Shown here one piece after another: positions 46,748-57,221 of a stretch of DNA of 64,000 nt. A program made the translations under genes and the position numbers. Every line of letters begins with the position of its first letter. Positions within the stretch are counted from its first letter, which is position 1. The stretch comes from Pseudomonas putida (GTDB taxonomy: Bacteria; Pseudomonadota; Gammaproteobacteria; Pseudomonadales; Pseudomonadaceae), in the NCBI GenBank assembly GCA_041071465.1, contig CP163498.1, positions 3,738,001 through 3,802,000 of the forward strand. Direction: 5' to 3'. The notes beneath the pieces were generated by a model that worked only from the letters and a program-made list of their open reading frames with translations, searched no databases and was not told the DNA's origin.

Positions 46748-47508
46748 GCCTGAACTTCACCGTGGTGATCCCCGCCCGGCTGCGCTCCACGCGTTTGCCG
46801 GGCAAGCCGTTGTTGCCGATCGCCGGCAAGCCGATGGTGCAGCATGTGTGGGAGCAGGCACGCAGGAGCGGTGCCAGCCGCGTGGTCATCGCCACCGACG
46901 ACGCCAGCATCCTCGAGGCCTGCCAGGCCTTTGGCGCCGAAGTGCTGATGACCCGTGCCGACCATGAATCCGGCACCGACCGCCTGGCTGAAGTGGTCGC
47001 GCACCTCGGCTTGCCGGCTGATGCCATCGTGGTCAACGTGCAGGGCGACGAGCCGCTGATCCCACCGGTGATCATCGATCAGGTGGCCGCCAACCTGGCA
47101 GCCCACCCGGAGGCTGGTATTGCCACCCTGGCAGAGCCCATCCATGAGCCGGAAGCCGTGTTCAATCCCAATGCGGTCAAGGTGGTGAGCGACAAGAACG
47201 GCCTGGCCCTGACTTTCAGTCGTGCGCCGCTGCCCTGGGCTCGCGATGCCTTTGCCAAGGACCGCAACGTGCTGCCGGAGGGCGTGCCGTATCGCCGTCA
47301 CATCGGCATGTACGCCTACCGCGTCGGCTTCCTGCAAGACTTCGTCGGCTGGGGCCCATGCTGGCTCGAGCAGACTGAAGCGCTGGAGCAACTGCGTGCG
47401 CTGTGGCACGGCGTGCGCATTCACGTCGAGGACGCTATCGAGGCGCCTGCCGTGGGTGTGGATACCCCCGAAGACCTGGAGCGCGTACGGCGCTTGCTGG
47501 AGGCCTGA
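46744..47508 (+). CDS. kdsB: 3-deoxy-manno-octulosonate cytidylyltransferase KdsB
   Basis: CMP-Kdo synthetase of 254 aa that activates Kdo with CTP for LPS inner core synthesis in the cytosol. N-terminal nucleotide-binding [34 protein letters not shown] and the [14 protein letters not shown] region are all present. ATGA overlap with the upstream Trm112-like gene and TGATG with the next gene show a tight operon. Confidence 0.97.
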   Translation: MSLNFTVVIPARLRSTRLPGKPLLPIAGKPMVQHVWEQARRSGASRVVIATDDASILEACQAFGAEVLMTRADHESGTDRLAEVVAHLGLPADAIVVNVQGDEPLIPPVIIDQVAANLAAHPEAGIATLAEPIHEPEAVFNPNAVKVVSDKNGLALTFSRAPLPWARDAFAKDRNVLPEGVPYRRHIGMYAYRVGFLQDFVGWGPCWLEQTEALEQLRALWHGVRIHVEDAIEAPAVGVDTPEDLERVRRLLEA

Positions 47509-47972
47509 TGCGCGTTCTGTTCGTGTGCCTGGGCAACATCTGCCGCTCGCCCACTGCCGAAGGCGTGCTGCGCCATCAATTGCAGGTCGCCGGGCTGGCC
47601 GACAAGGTGCAGGTGGCGTCGGCCGGTACCGGCGACTGGCATGTCGGCAAGGCGCCAGACAGCCGTACCTGCAAGGCGGCGCTGGCGCGCGGTTACGACT
47701 TGTCGCAACAGCGCGCCCAGCAGGTCAGGGCTTCGCACTTTGCCGAATACGATCTGGTTCTGGCCATGGACGAGAGTAACCTGCGCGATTTGCGCGCCCT
47801 GCGCCCGTCCACTGCAGTGGGTGAGCTCGACTTGTTCCTGCGCCGCTACCAGGGGGCGCTGGATGAAGTGCCAGATCCTTACTACGGCGGCGCCGACGGG
47901 TTCGAGCAGGTGCTCGACCTGGTCGAAGCGGCTTGCCAGGCGCTGGTGCTGGAAATCAAGGGGCGGCTATGA
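47508..47972 (+). CDS. Low-molecular-weight protein-tyrosine phosphatase
   Basis: Protein of 154 aa with the P-loop CLGNICRSP (Cys7 to Arg13) near the N-terminus and the general-acid aspartate in VPDPYYGG. It starts at ATG 47508, overlapping the kdsB stop. Relatives (Wzb/Etp type) control exopolysaccharide kinases, but no such kinase is in the window, so the substrate is open. Confidence 0.94.
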   Translation: MRVLFVCLGNICRSPTAEGVLRHQLQVAGLADKVQVASAGTGDWHVGKAPDSRTCKAALARGYDLSQQRAQQVRASHFAEYDLVLAMDESNLRDLRALRPSTAVGELDLFLRRYQGALDEVPDPYYGGADGFEQVLDLVEAACQALVLEIKGRL

Positions 47973-48988
47973 CAGTGCAGTGGCAGGAGCAGGTATCGCT
48001 CAAGCCTTACAACACCTTCGGTATCGACGTGAAGGCGCGCTATTTCAGCCAGGCGCAGGATGACCTGCAGGTACGCCAGGCGCTGAGCCAGGCGCAGCAG
48101 CAAGGCCTCCCGGTGTTGGTGATCGGTGGCGGCAGCAACCTGCTGCTGACCCGTGATATCGATGCGTTGGTGCTGCACATGGCCAGCCGTGGCCGGCGCG
48201 TGCTCAGTGACGATGGCGAGCGCGTCGTGGTCGAGGCCGAGGCCGGTGAGCCTTGGCATGCATTCGTACAATGGGCATTGACGCAGGGGTATTGCGGGCT
48301 GGAGAACCTCAGCCTCATCCCTGGTACCGTGGGCGCGGCACCCATGCAGAACGTGGGTGCTTATGGGGTAGAGATCAAGGACGTATTCGCCGGCCTGACA
48401 GCCCTGGACCGCGAGACCGGCGAGCTGCGTGACTTCGGTTTGGCGGAGTGTGCCTTTGGCTACCGCGACAGTCTTTTCAAGCGCAACCCCGGGCGCTGGT
48501 TGATCCTGCGTGTGCGCTTTGCCCTGACACGCACCCTGCAGGCCCATCTGGATTACGGCCCAGTGCGTCAGCGCCTGGCGGAACAGGGCGTAACCGAGCC
48601 GACTGCGCAGGCGATCAGTGATGCAATTTGCAGCATTCGCCGCGAGAAGCTGCCGGACCCGGCTGAACTTGGCAATGCTGGGAGCTTCTTCAAGAACCCG
48701 GTGGTGCCGGCTGGTCTGGTCGAGCATATTCGTGCGCAGTATCCGGCCGTTGTGGCGTATCCGCAGGCTGATGGCCGGGTGAAGTTGGCGGCGGGTTGGT
48801 TGATCGAACAGGCGGGCTGGAAAGGGCATCGCGATGGTGATGCGGGCGTGCATCGCCTGCAGTCGCTGGTGTTGGTCAACTATGGCCAGGCGAGCGGGGC
48901 GCAGATGCAGGCGCTGGCGCTGCGGATCCAGGCGGATATCCTGGAGCGTTTCGGGGTTGAGCTGGAAATGGAGCCTAACCTCTACTGA
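47969..48988 (+). CDS. murB: UDP-N-acetylenolpyruvoylglucosamine reductase MurB
   Basis: FAD enzyme of 339 aa that makes UDP-MurNAc in peptidoglycan synthesis. It has the FAD-binding VIGGGSNLLLTRDID, LSLIPGTVGAAPMQNVGAYG, the YRDSLFK region and the catalytic Ser in GNAGSFFKNPVV. The length and the extra C-terminal segment fit type I MurB. ATGA overlap with the phosphatase gene; a strong bidirectional terminator follows. Confidence 0.97.
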   Translation: MTVQWQEQVSLKPYNTFGIDVKARYFSQAQDDLQVRQALSQAQQQGLPVLVIGGGSNLLLTRDIDALVLHMASRGRRVLSDDGERVVVEAEAGEPWHAFVQWALTQGYCGLENLSLIPGTVGAAPMQNVGAYGVEIKDVFAGLTALDRETGELRDFGLAECAFGYRDSLFKRNPGRWLILRVRFALTRTLQAHLDYGPVRQRLAEQGVTEPTAQAISDAICSIRREKLPDPAELGNAGSFFKNPVVPAGLVEHIRAQYPAVVAYPQADGRVKLAAGWLIEQAGWKGHRDGDAGVHRLQSLVLVNYGQASGAQMQALALRIQADILERFGVELEMEPNLY

Positions 48989-49042
48989 TCGAAGGGGGCA
49001 GCGTAGCGGCCCCAACCCAGCGACCACGTTCACTTGGCCAAG

Positions 49043-49078
49043 AAAAAGCCCCGCCAGTTCGCACTGGCGGGGCTTTTT
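49043..49078. terminator. Bidirectional terminator between murB and rne
   Basis: A 16-bp stem (49043-49058 with 49063-49078) with a TCGC loop, flanked by A5 on the left and T5 on the right. It can terminate both the murB operon and the convergent rne transcript. Confidence 0.93.
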
Positions 49079-49093
49079 ATTCAGCCTTGGCTA

Positions 49094-52000
49094 TCAACCG
49101 TGATGAGGCTTGTGCTCATCGGCGGCTTCCAGGGCTGGCTCCTCGGTGGCGGCAGCTTCCTGTGCGGCTTTGGCGGCAGCCTCGGCTTCACGCTTGCGAC
49201 GGCGCACTTCACGCGGGTCGTTCGGCGCGCGGCCGTTCGCCAGCATGACGGTGGCCGGCTCTACTGCGGCTGGGGCTTCGATCGCTGCAGGTTCGACGAC
49301 CACGGGTGCAGGCTCGGCCACTGCTTCTGGCTGAGCTTCGATTACCGGTGCGGGTTGCTCGGCAACCGAAGCCGCTTCGACAACGGCCGGGGCCTGTTCG
49401 ATTTCACCGGCTTCCACGGCTGGGGCTTCCACTGGCGCTTCAGCAGCCACGGTTTCGGCAACCACGGCCGGCTCGACAACGGGTGTCGCTTCGACGGCGG
49501 CCTGCGGAGCGATTTCGACCACAGGCTCGGCGGTTGCCTCGACCACGGCCACTGGCTCGCTAACCGGTTGCTCGACCGCAGGTGCTACGGCCACTTCCTC
49601 AGCCTTGGCGACAGCTTCGACCTGCTCTACCTTTTCAACCTGCTCGACGGGTTGGGCGGCTTCGCTGTTGTCAGTTTCTGCTGCGGTGGCGACTTCAGCG
49701 GTGGCGCGCTCGGCCTGCTGGTTGGCCTGGGCTTCGGCGTCGGTGCTGATGTTGCTGGTGGCAACAGCGGCAGTCACTGCCAGGCCGGCGGCCAGTTCGG
49801 CACCCAGCTCAGTGGCCTGGTGCTGTTGTGGTTGCTCTTCGCTGCCTTCTTCTTCGCCGTCGATCAGCTCGCCATTGGCGTTGCGCTGGCGCTCACGACG
49901 GTTGCTGCGACGGCGCTGACCACGCGAGCGGCGGCGCGGGCGCTCGCCATCGGTGGCTTCCTGCTCGTCCTGCAGCAGCTCATCGTTTGGCAGTTGCTCT
50001 TCGGCCAGCTCGGCAGCCTGTTCGGCCGCTTCTTCTGCGGCACGTGGCTGACGCTCTTCGCGTGGTGGGCGCGGGGCACGTTCTTCACGTGGGGCACGTT
50101 CTTCGCGAGGGGCGCGCTCTTCGCGTGGAGCACGTTCTTCACGAGGGGCACGCTCTTCGCGAGGTGCGCGCTCTTCACGTGGAGCACGCTCTTCACGCGG
50201 TGCACGCTCTTCGCGTGGAGCACGTTCTTCGCGGGTTGCACGTTCTTCGCGCGGCTGGCGCTCTTCGCGTTCGGCTGGCGGGGTAGCATCCAGCGGCTCA
50301 CGCAGCTCGCGTACGCGCTCTTCGCCACGGTTGCTGCGGCGGTCTTCGCGTGGCTGACGTGGTGCACGCTCTTCGCGCGGCGCACGTTCTTCGCGTGGGG
50401 CGCGCTCTTCACGTGGTGCACGCTCTTCGCGCGGTGCGCGTTCCTCGCGTGGCTGGCGCTCTTCGCGCGGTGCGCGCTCGGCACGTTCTTCACGCGGCTT
50501 GCGCTCTTCGTCGCGGCGGCCGTTGCGGTTGCGGCTTTGCTGGCGGCCGTTGCGGCGTTCTTCGTTGCGTGGGCTGCGCTCAGCGGCCGGTTTTTCGGCG
50601 GCAACCACCGGTGCGGCGGCAGGCTCGTCCTTGCCGGCGAACAGGCTGACCAGCGACTTCACCAGGCCCTTGAACAGGCTTGGCTCCGGAGCGCTCGGGG
50701 CAGGGGCGACCGGTGCGGCAGCCTGCGGCTCTTCAGCGGCGGCCGGTACCGGCGCATTGGCGCGTGCCGGGGCCGTTTTCACAGCAGCTTCCTGACGTAC
50801 CAGGGTGCGGGTGGCGGTCGGCTGCGGCGCTTCTTCGGTTTCGGCGGCGGCGATCTCGTAGCTGGACTGGTTGTTCAGCACTTCCGGGTTGTCGTCGCGC
50901 AGGCGCTGGACTTCGAAGTGCGGGGTTTCCAGGTGGTCGTTTGGCAAGATGATGATGCGCGCACGGGTGCGCAGTTCGATCTTGGTGATCGAGTTGCGCT
51001 TCTCGTTGAGCAGGAACGCGGCCACCGGGATCGGCACCTGGGCACGCACTTCGGCGGTGCGGTCCTTCAGGGCTTCTTCTTCGATCAGGCGCAGGATGGC
51101 CAGCGACAGCGACTCGACATCGCGGATGATGCCGGTGCCGGAGCAGCGTGGGCAGACGATGCCGCTGCTTTCGCCCAGCGACGGGCGCAGGCGCTGACGG
51201 GACATTTCCAGCAGGCCGAAGCGGGAGATGCGGCCAACCTGCACGCGGGCGCGGTCGGCTTCCAGGCATTCGCGGACGCGTTCTTCCACGGCGCGTTGGT
51301 TTTTCGCCGGGGTCATGTCGATGAAGTCGATGACGATCAGGCCACCAATGTCACGCAGGCGTAGCTGGCGGGCGATTTCCTCGGCCGCTTCCAGGTTGGT
51401 CTGCAAGGCGGTTTCTTCGATGTCGCTGCCTTTGGTGGCGCGCGCCGAGTTGATGTCGATGGACACCAGGGCTTCGGTCGGGTCGATCACGATCGAGCCG
51501 CCGGAAGGCAGGTCGACCACGCGCTGGAAGGCGGTCTCGATCTGGCTTTCGATCTGGAAACGGTTGAACAGCGGCACGCTGTCTTCGTACAGCTTGACCT
51601 TGCTGGCGTACTGCGGCATCACCTGGCGGATGAAGGTGAGGGCTTCTTCCTGGGCGTCGATGCTGTCGATCAGCACTTCGCCGATGTCCTGGCGCAGGTA
51701 GTCGCGGATGGCGCGGATGATGACGTTGCTTTCCTGGTAGATCAGGAATGGCGCGGCGCGGTCCAGGGACGCTTCCTTGATGGCGGTCCACAGCTGCAGC
51801 AGGTAGTCGAGGTCCCACTGCATTTCTTCGCTGCTGCGGCCCAGGCCTGCAGTGCGCACGATCAGGCCCATGTCGCCCGGCACGGTCAGGCCGTTCAGGG
51901 CTTCACGCAGTTCGTTGCGCTCTTCGCCTTCGATGCGGCGGGAGATGCCGCCGGCACGCGGGTTGTTGGGCATCAGAACCAGGTAGCGGCCAGCCAGGCT

Positions 52001-52354
52001 GATGAAGGTGGTGAGGGCGGCGCCTTTGTTGCCGCGCTCTTCCTTCTCGACCTGGACGATGACTTCCTGGCCTTCGCTGAGTACTTCCTTGATGTTGACC
52101 CGGCCTTCAGGGGCCTTCTTGAAGTATTCGCGGGAGATTTCTTTCAGCGGCAGGAAGCCGTGACGTTCGGAGCCGAAGTCGACGAAGGCGGCTTCGAGGC
52201 TGGGTTCGATGCGGGTGATCTTGCCTTTATAGATGTTGGCCTTTTTCTGCTCGCGCGCACCGGACTCGATGTCCAGGTCGTAGAGACGTTGGCCGTCCAC
52301 CAGGGCTACACGCAACTCTTCGGGTTGAGTCGCGTTAATCAGCATTCTTTTCAT
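49094..52354 (-). CDS. rne: Ribonuclease E
   Basis: Endonuclease of 1086 aa that starts mRNA decay and processes rRNA and tRNA; scaffold of the degradosome. ATG 52354 ([20 protein letters not shown]) is the family start; an upstream in-frame ATG is not conserved. The S1 domain is at about 36-120. The catalytic aspartates lie in [11 protein letters not shown] and IDFIDM, and the Zn-link is CPRCSGTG near 404. The C-terminal half is disordered, with an Arg/Glu-rich RNA-binding region of REERAP repeats and a long Ala/Val/Glu/Pro-rich tail. Confidence 0.97.
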   Translation of the reverse strand: MKRMLINATQPEELRVALVDGQRLYDLDIESGAREQKKANIYKGKITRIEPSLEAAFVDFGSERHGFLPLKEISREYFKKAPEGRVNIKEVLSEGQEVIVQVEKEERGNKGAALTTFISLAGRYLVLMPNNPRAGGISRRIEGEERNELREALNGLTVPGDMGLIVRTAGLGRSSEEMQWDLDYLLQLWTAIKEASLDRAAPFLIYQESNVIIRAIRDYLRQDIGEVLIDSIDAQEEALTFIRQVMPQYASKVKLYEDSVPLFNRFQIESQIETAFQRVVDLPSGGSIVIDPTEALVSIDINSARATKGSDIEETALQTNLEAAEEIARQLRLRDIGGLIVIDFIDMTPAKNQRAVEERVRECLEADRARVQVGRISRFGLLEMSRQRLRPSLGESSGIVCPRCSGTGIIRDVESLSLAILRLIEEEALKDRTAEVRAQVPIPVAAFLLNEKRNSITKIELRTRARIIILPNDHLETPHFEVQRLRDDNPEVLNNQSSYEIAAAETEEAPQPTATRTLVRQEAAVKTAPARANAPVPAAAEEPQAAAPVAPAPSAPEPSLFKGLVKSLVSLFAGKDEPAAAPVVAAEKPAAERSPRNEERRNGRQQSRNRNGRRDEERKPREERAERAPREERQPREERAPREERAPREERAPREERAPREERAPRQPREDRRSNRGEERVRELREPLDATPPAEREERQPREERATREERAPREERAPREERAPREERAPREERAPREERAPREERAPREERAPREERAPRPPREERQPRAAEEAAEQAAELAEEQLPNDELLQDEQEATDGERPRRRSRGQRRRSNRRERQRNANGELIDGEEEGSEEQPQQHQATELGAELAAGLAVTAAVATSNISTDAEAQANQQAERATAEVATAAETDNSEAAQPVEQVEKVEQVEAVAKAEEVAVAPAVEQPVSEPVAVVEATAEPVVEIAPQAAVEATPVVEPAVVAETVAAEAPVEAPAVEAGEIEQAPAVVEAASVAEQPAPVIEAQPEAVAEPAPVVVEPAAIEAPAAVEPATVMLANGRAPNDPREVRRRKREAEAAAKAAQEAAATEEPALEAADEHKPHHG
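50060..50480 (-). repeat. Tandem 18-nt repeats in rne encoding REERAP units
   Basis: Two blocks (roughly 50060-50265 and 50360-50480) of tandem copies of a six-codon unit, about nine and five copies, separated by a spacer encoding [15 protein letters not shown]. The protein units are nearly exact, and the DNA units vary mainly at the third codon position. Confidence 0.85.
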
Positions 52355-53150
52355 GTTGTACCGTCGGTTTCCGGGCTGCCGGAAACGGCGTTCGGCACAC
52401 ACGACGTCTCATGGTCGGTGCCAAGGTGCGCAAAGGGTGGCCGGGCCACCCCCGTGTCGAGCGACGTTCGGCACCAGCCGGTTGCCCAGCCTGCCGTTGT
52501 CGCGACGACGCGTCCTGTTTGCTGCGGTGCCAACAAGGCCCCGGTGGCTTCGAATAGGTATCCGAATCAACCAAGCGGGCCTTGTGCACTCAGTCAGGAG
52601 GAGGAATCAACCGTCAGCCGTGGACGCCCGGAGGCATCTGTTCAGGACCTTATCCGCTCGCCAGCCGTGAGTGGGCTGGTGGCCGGACGCGGTGCTACAC
52701 GGTCCGAGGGCTGTGCATCTCCACCCTGCACGTATCCCTGATAATTCGGGTGCTGCCGCGCGCTGAATCCGCAACGGGTTGCATTTTTCGCCAGCGCTGG
52801 TTCTGCGCTGGCGCCATTCATGTCCAAGGCAGGTATTTCCGAAGCATTCGCCGGGCGTTGCGTGGAAGCGACTCGCGGGCAGAGGTGCAGCGAAAAGAAT
52901 CGGGTAAGCAGGTGAAACACCGCACTTGTCGTTTTTTTTCGGTCTTCTCTACACAGCGCTGGTGGCGATTCCAGGCAATTCGGTAAACTGGCGAAAACCC
53001 CGTAGGACGGCCTCGCGTCCTGGAGAATTGCGAAGGTCAGGGACCGGCGAAGAGCCTGGTGCCGCTGGCCTGCCGCTTTTGGCGGCGTTCGCGACTATAG
53101 CAGCAATGATTAAGTGCTTCAATTCCATAAAAAATTGTTATGATCCCGCC
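52355..53150. promoter_or_regulatory. Divergent rne-rluC region (rne leader)
   Basis: 796 bp without a credible gene; the open frames present lack family features. It must hold the rne promoter and a long 5' leader. In E. coli the rne leader is structured and mediates autoregulation; a similar role here is inference. I saw no near-perfect inverted repeat in it. Confidence 0.6.
53136..53144 (+). promoter_or_regulatory. Candidate extended -10 promoter directly before rluC
   Basis: TGTTATGAT is an extended -10 (TGn plus TATGAT at 53139-53144). Transcription would start within a base or two of the rluC ATG, giving a nearly leaderless mRNA. No good -35 is seen. Confidence 0.4.
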
Positions 53151-54107
53151 ATGACGACCAATACCCCTCCGACTTCCGGCGTTCAGCTGATCGAAGTCGC
53201 GCCGGAGCTTGCCGGCCAACGCATCGACAATTTCCTCATCACGGCCCTCAAGGGCGTGCCCAAGACGCTGGTCTACCGCATCCTGCGCAAGGGTGAGGTG
53301 AGGGTCAACAAGGGCCGCGTCAAGCCGGAGTACAAAATCCAGGCCGGCGACATCGTGCGGGTGCCGCCCGTCCGCCTGCCGGAACGTGACGAACCGGCAC
53401 CGGTGGCCCAGGGCCTGTTGCAGCGCCTGGAGGCCGCGATTGTCTACGAAGACAAGGCGCTGATCGTGATGAACAAGCCCGCCGGCATTGCCGTGCACGG
53501 CGGCAGCGGCCTGAGCTTTGGGGTGATCGAGGCGCTGCGCCAACTGCGCCCGGATGCCAAGGAGCTGGAGCTGGTGCACCGCCTGGATCGCGACACCTCC
53601 GGCCTGCTGATGATCGCCAAGAAGCGCAGCATGCTGCGCCACCTGCATGCCGCCCTGCGCGGCGATGGTGTCGACAAGCGCTACATGGCGCTGGTGCGTG
53701 GCCATTGGCCGACCTCGAAAAAACAGGTCAATGCGCCATTGCTCAAGAGCAACCTGCGTTCCGGTGAGCGCATGGTCGAGGTGAACGACGAGGGCAAGGA
53801 GGCACTGACCCTGTTCCGCGTGCTGCGCCGTTTTGGCGAATTCGCCACCATTGTCGAGGCGCGTCCGATCACCGGTCGTACCCACCAGATCCGTGTGCAC
53901 ACCCTGCACGCCGGGCACATGATTGCCGGCGACAGCAAATACGGTGACGAAGACTTCAGTCGCGAGATTCGCGAGCTGGGCGGCAAGCGCCTGTTCCTGC
54001 ATGCCTATGCGCTGACCGTGCCGCTGCCGGACGGAGGCGAGCTTAAACTCGAGGCGCCGGTGGATGAGGTGTGGGCGAAAACCATTGAGCGTTTGAGTGC
54101 ATCCTGA
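53151..54107 (+). CDS. rluC: 23S rRNA pseudouridine synthase RluC
   Basis: Makes pseudouridine at 23S positions 955, 2504 and 2580. The protein is 318 aa with an N-terminal S4 RNA-binding domain ([20 protein letters not shown]) and the catalytic [11 protein letters not shown] with the Asp nucleophile, then [16 protein letters not shown] 53151 was chosen by family length; no Shine-Dalgarno precedes it. The HAD gene begins 3 nt after its stop. Confidence 0.95.
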   Translation: MTTNTPPTSGVQLIEVAPELAGQRIDNFLITALKGVPKTLVYRILRKGEVRVNKGRVKPEYKIQAGDIVRVPPVRLPERDEPAPVAQGLLQRLEAAIVYEDKALIVMNKPAGIAVHGGSGLSFGVIEALRQLRPDAKELELVHRLDRDTSGLLMIAKKRSMLRHLHAALRGDGVDKRYMALVRGHWPTSKKQVNAPLLKSNLRSGERMVEVNDEGKEALTLFRVLRRFGEFATIVEARPITGRTHQIRVHTLHAGHMIAGDSKYGDEDFSREIRELGGKRLFLHAYALTVPLPDGGELKLEAPVDEVWAKTIERLSAS

Positions 54108-54110
54108 TCT

Positions 54111-54785
54111 ATGAAAAAGGGCTATGAGCTACTGATTTTCGACTGGGACGGCACGCTGGCTGATTCCATCGGGCGTATCGTCGAGGCGATGAATGCCGCC
54201 GCCGAGCGTGCTGGCGAGGCGCCCAGTGGCGACGATGCAGTCAAGGGCATCATCGGCCTGGCCCTGGGCGAGGCCATTCATACGCTGTACCCGCACCTGG
54301 CGCCTGCGCAGGTGGAGCGCTTTCGTCAGCACTATGCCGATATCTACATGGCGCTGGATCAGCAGCCCTCGCCGTTGTTCGAGGGCGTGGTCGAGTCGCT
54401 GGATGCCTTCCGCGCCGAGGGTTACCGCCTGGCGGTGGCCACCGGCAAAGCTCGTCGCGGGTTGAATCGGGTGCTCAAGGCCAATGGTTGGGAGCAGTTC
54501 TTCGACATCACCCGCGCTGCCGACGAAACCCGTGGTAAACCGCACCCGCTGATGCTTGAGGAGATCCTCGCGCATTGCGGCGTCGAACCGGGGCGTGCGC
54601 TGATGGTCGGAGATTCTGCATTCGATCTGCAGATGGCCAGCAATGCCGGCATGCATTCGGTGGCGGTGGGCTATGGTGCCATGTCGCTACAGGCGCTGGC
54701 CGAGTTTGGGCCGCAGGTTTGCATCGATCACTTTTCCCAGCTGCGCGAGTGGCTGGGTGGTACTGCAATTCCACTTCCAAGGTAG
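54111..54785 (+). CDS. HAD-superfamily phosphatase (Gph-like)
   Basis: Protein of 224 aa with HAD motif I (FDWDGTLADS), a helical cap domain, motif II (VATGK), motif III (RGKPHPLML with Lys) and motif IV (VGDSAFDLQMASNAG). This fits phosphoglycolate phosphatase-like enzymes; the substrate cannot be fixed from sequence. It is packed between rluC and sppA and probably co-transcribed with them. Confidence 0.92.
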   Translation: MKKGYELLIFDWDGTLADSIGRIVEAMNAAAERAGEAPSGDDAVKGIIGLALGEAIHTLYPHLAPAQVERFRQHYADIYMALDQQPSPLFEGVVESLDAFRAEGYRLAVATGKARRGLNRVLKANGWEQFFDITRAADETRGKPHPLMLEEILAHCGVEPGRALMVGDSAFDLQMASNAGMHSVAVGYGAMSLQALAEFGPQVCIDHFSQLREWLGGTAIPLPR

Positions 54786-54791
54786 GTAAGC

Positions 54792-55780
54792 ATGGCAGAC
54801 GAATGGAAGGCCCCCGAGGCCGAGCCCGAGGAGCGCGAAGAGCGCAAAAGCTGGAAGCTGCTGGAAAAGACCTTGCTGGCCAGCGTGCAGGAGCAGCGCC
54901 GCTCGCGGCGCTGGGGATCTTCTTCAAGCTGCTGACCTTCGTCTATCTGTTCGGCATCCTGGTGTTGTTCACCCCGCTGATGGACATGGACAAGGCCGCC
55001 TCGCGCAGCGCCAGCCATACCGCGCTGGTCGAGGTGCGTGGGGTGATTGCCGATCAGGAGGCTGCCAGCGCCGACAACATCGTCAAGAGCCTGCGCGATG
55101 CGTTCAAGGACAGCAAGACCAAGGCTGTGGTGATGCGTATCAATAGCCCGGGTGGCAGCCCGGTGCAGGCAGGCTACGTGTATGACGAAATCCGTCGTCT
55201 GCGTGCCGAATACCCGGCCATCAAGTTGTATGCGGTGATTTCGGACCTTGGTGCTTCCGGGGCCTATTACATTGCCAGTGCGGCGGACGAGATCTACGCC
55301 GACAAGGCCAGCCTGGTGGGCTCGATCGGTGTGACGGCGGCCGGTTATGGGTTTGTCGGCACCATGGAGAAGCTGGGGGTGGAGCGGCGCGCCTACACGT
55401 CAGGCGAGCACAAGGCCTTCCTTGACCCGTTCTCGCCGGAAAAGCCCGAAGAGACCCGATTCTGGCAGGGCGTGCTGGACACCACGCACAACCAGTTCAT
55501 TGCCATGGTCAAGCAGGGGCGCGGCGAGCGGCTGAAGGACAAGGAGCACCCGGAGCTGTTCAGTGGTCTGGTGTGGTCGGGTGAGCAGGCCAAGGCGCTA
55601 GGGCTGGTGGATGGGCTGGGCAGTGCCAGCTATGTAGCGCGCGAGATCGTTGGTGAGAAGGAGTTGGTCGACTTCACCGTGCAGGAATCGCCGTTCGATC
55701 GCTTCTCCAAGCGCGTGGGGGCCAGCGTGGCTGAGCACCTGGCGATGTGGATGGGCTTTCAAGGGCCGCAGTTGCGCTGA
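54792..55780 (+). CDS. sppA: Signal peptide peptidase SppA, 36K type (frameshifted in this sequence)
   Basis: Membrane-anchored S49 serine protease of about 329 aa when joined, which degrades cleaved signal peptides. ATG 54792 (MADEWKAPEAEPEEREERK) begins a charged cytoplasmic tail. The frame breaks at the G4 run 54913-54916; restoring one G leads into the helix FFKLLTFVYLFGILVLF. The protease domain has the conserved RINSPGGSP, the catalytic Ser in LGASGAYYIASAADE and ASLVGSIGV. Confidence 0.94.
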
Positions 55781-55820
55781 TTCGCGCTGAGGTCGCTGGG
55801 GGCGCAAGCGCCCCCAAGTC

Positions 55821-56399
55821 TCAAGGGATGACAACGCCTTCCTTGGTCAGCATATCCACCAATCGAATCAATGGTAGGCCGATCAAGCTGGTCGCATCGC
55901 ACCCGTGCGTGCTCTGGAACAAGCTTACCCCTAAACCCTCCGCCTTGAAGCTCCCGGCGCAATCCAGCGGCTGTTCCGCCGTCACATAGCGCTCCACCCG
56001 TTCCCTGCTCAATTCGCGCAGCGTCACCGTAAATGGCACGCAGTCCACCTGGCAGTGCCCGGTCGCGCTGTTGAGCAATGCCAGTCCGGTCAGAAAGCTC
56101 ACCTGCTGCCCGCTGCACTCCAGCAGCTGCTCGCAAGCCCGCTCGAAGGTGTGGGGTTTGCCCAGCACCTGCTCGCCCAACACGGCCACCTGGTCCGAAC
56201 CGATGATCAAATGCCCTGGGTTGCTGTCTGCCAGGGCTTCGGCCTTTTGTCTGGCAAGCCGGCGTACCAGCTCTACGGCAGGCTCGTCGGCCAGGCGCTG
56301 CTCGTCTATGTCGGGGCTTGCCCAGGTGAAGGGCAGGCGCAGGCGTGCAAGCAGTTCGCGGCGATAGGCAGAGCTGGAAGCCAGTAACAAAGGAAGCAT
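55821..56399 (-). CDS. yceF: Maf-family nucleoside triphosphate pyrophosphatase (YceF type)
   Basis: House-cleaning enzyme of 192 aa, likely acting on 7-methyl-GTP. It has LASSSAYRRELLARL, DEQRLADEP, the catalytic GSDQVAVLG and GKPHTFERA motifs and FKAEGLGVSLF. ATG 56399 gives the family start; an in-frame ATG at 56435 adds residues that do not match. It is transcribed divergently from yceD, the usual arrangement. Confidence 0.94.
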   Translation of the reverse strand: MLPLLLASSSAYRRELLARLRLPFTWASPDIDEQRLADEPAVELVRRLARQKAEALADSNPGHLIIGSDQVAVLGEQVLGKPHTFERACEQLLECSGQQVSFLTGLALLNSATGHCQVDCVPFTVTLRELSRERVERYVTAEQPLDCAGSFKAEGLGVSLFQSTHGCDATSLIGLPLIRLVDMLTKEGVVIP

Positions 56400-56494
56400 G
56401 GTAGACTCCGGGTTCGGTTGAACCAATTCTATCACGCACGATGCCGCCTAATTTCCTTTGACAGGGGCGGGGGCATCCCTAGAATGCTGCGCCT

Positions 56495-57022
56495 ATGTTG
56501 AATGACCCGATTCCACCTCACGTTGACCCGCGCAAATTAGCCGATCGTGGCGTAACCCTTAACGGTTCGCTGCAACTCGCTGATTTGGAAAGACTCTGCG
56601 ACCCGCTTTCCGACAATGTCGGTACGGTGCAGGCGAAGTTCGATTTTGAACGAGATGAACAGCACGTGGTGGTTATCCACAGCGAGCTGGACGTCGAGGT
56701 CAAGATGGTTTGCCAGCGTTGTCTTGAGCTGGTCACCCTACCGATCCACAGCGAATGTACTTACGCCGTGGTGAAGGAGGGTGCGAATACCCAGTCGTTG
56801 CCGAAAGGCTATGACGTGCTGGAACTGGGCGAAGATCCTTTGGATCTGCAGGCGCTGGTCGAGGAGGAGCTTCTGCTCGCCTTGCCAATCGTGCCTGCTC
56901 ATCATCCGGAAGAATGCCAGCAGCCGGCGGGCGCAGACGAGCCCGATTCGAGCAAGGACGAGGTATCGCGGTCCAACCCGTTCAGTGTTTTGGCGCAGTT
57001 AAAGCGTGACCCAAACGTTTAG
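56495..57022 (+). CDS. yceD: YceD family protein (DUF177)
   Basis: Protein of 175 aa encoded just before rpmF, as in most proteobacteria. Bacterial members are linked to 23S rRNA accumulation; the mechanism is unsettled. Visible features are the beta-rich core (FDFERDEQHVVVIHSELDVE), the VCQRCLELVTLPI signature and an acidic C-terminus with DPLDLQALVEEELLLALP. Confidence 0.94.
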   Translation: MLNDPIPPHVDPRKLADRGVTLNGSLQLADLERLCDPLSDNVGTVQAKFDFERDEQHVVVIHSELDVEVKMVCQRCLELVTLPIHSECTYAVVKEGANTQSLPKGYDVLELGEDPLDLQALVEEELLLALPIVPAHHPEECQQPAGADEPDSSKDEVSRSNPFSVLAQLKRDPNV

Positions 57023-57035
57023 GAGTTAATCAATT

Positions 57036-57218
57036 ATGGCTGTTCAGCAGAACAAAAAATCCCGCTCTGCCCGTGACATGCGCCGTTCGCACGACGCCCT
57101 GTCGGAAAACGCGCTGTCGGTAGAGAAAACCACCGGTGAAGTTCACCTGCGCCACCACGTTTCGCCAGAAGGCGTATACCGTGGTCGCAAAGTGGTCGAT
57201 AAGGGCGCTGACGAGTAA
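57036..57218 (+). CDS. rpmF: 50S ribosomal protein L32
   Basis: 60-aa ribosomal protein: [20 protein letters not shown], then [16 protein letters not shown]. It is the zinc-free form, with no CxxC pair. AGGAG lies 7 nt before the start. It sits 13 bp after yceD and 3 bp before plsX. Confidence 0.98.
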   Translation: MAVQQNKKSRSARDMRRSHDALSENALSVEKTTGEVHLRHHVSPEGVYRGRKVVDKGADE

Positions 57219-57221
57219 TCC

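Noticed and set aside
49034..51364. Long plus-strand open frame rich in Leu, Phe, Gly and Ala
   Set aside because: It is the antisense of rne, open only because of the skewed composition and REERAP repeats.
52160..52986. Plus-strand frames opposite the rne start and in the rne-rluC gap
   Set aside because: No conserved features; composition is like that of a leader region.
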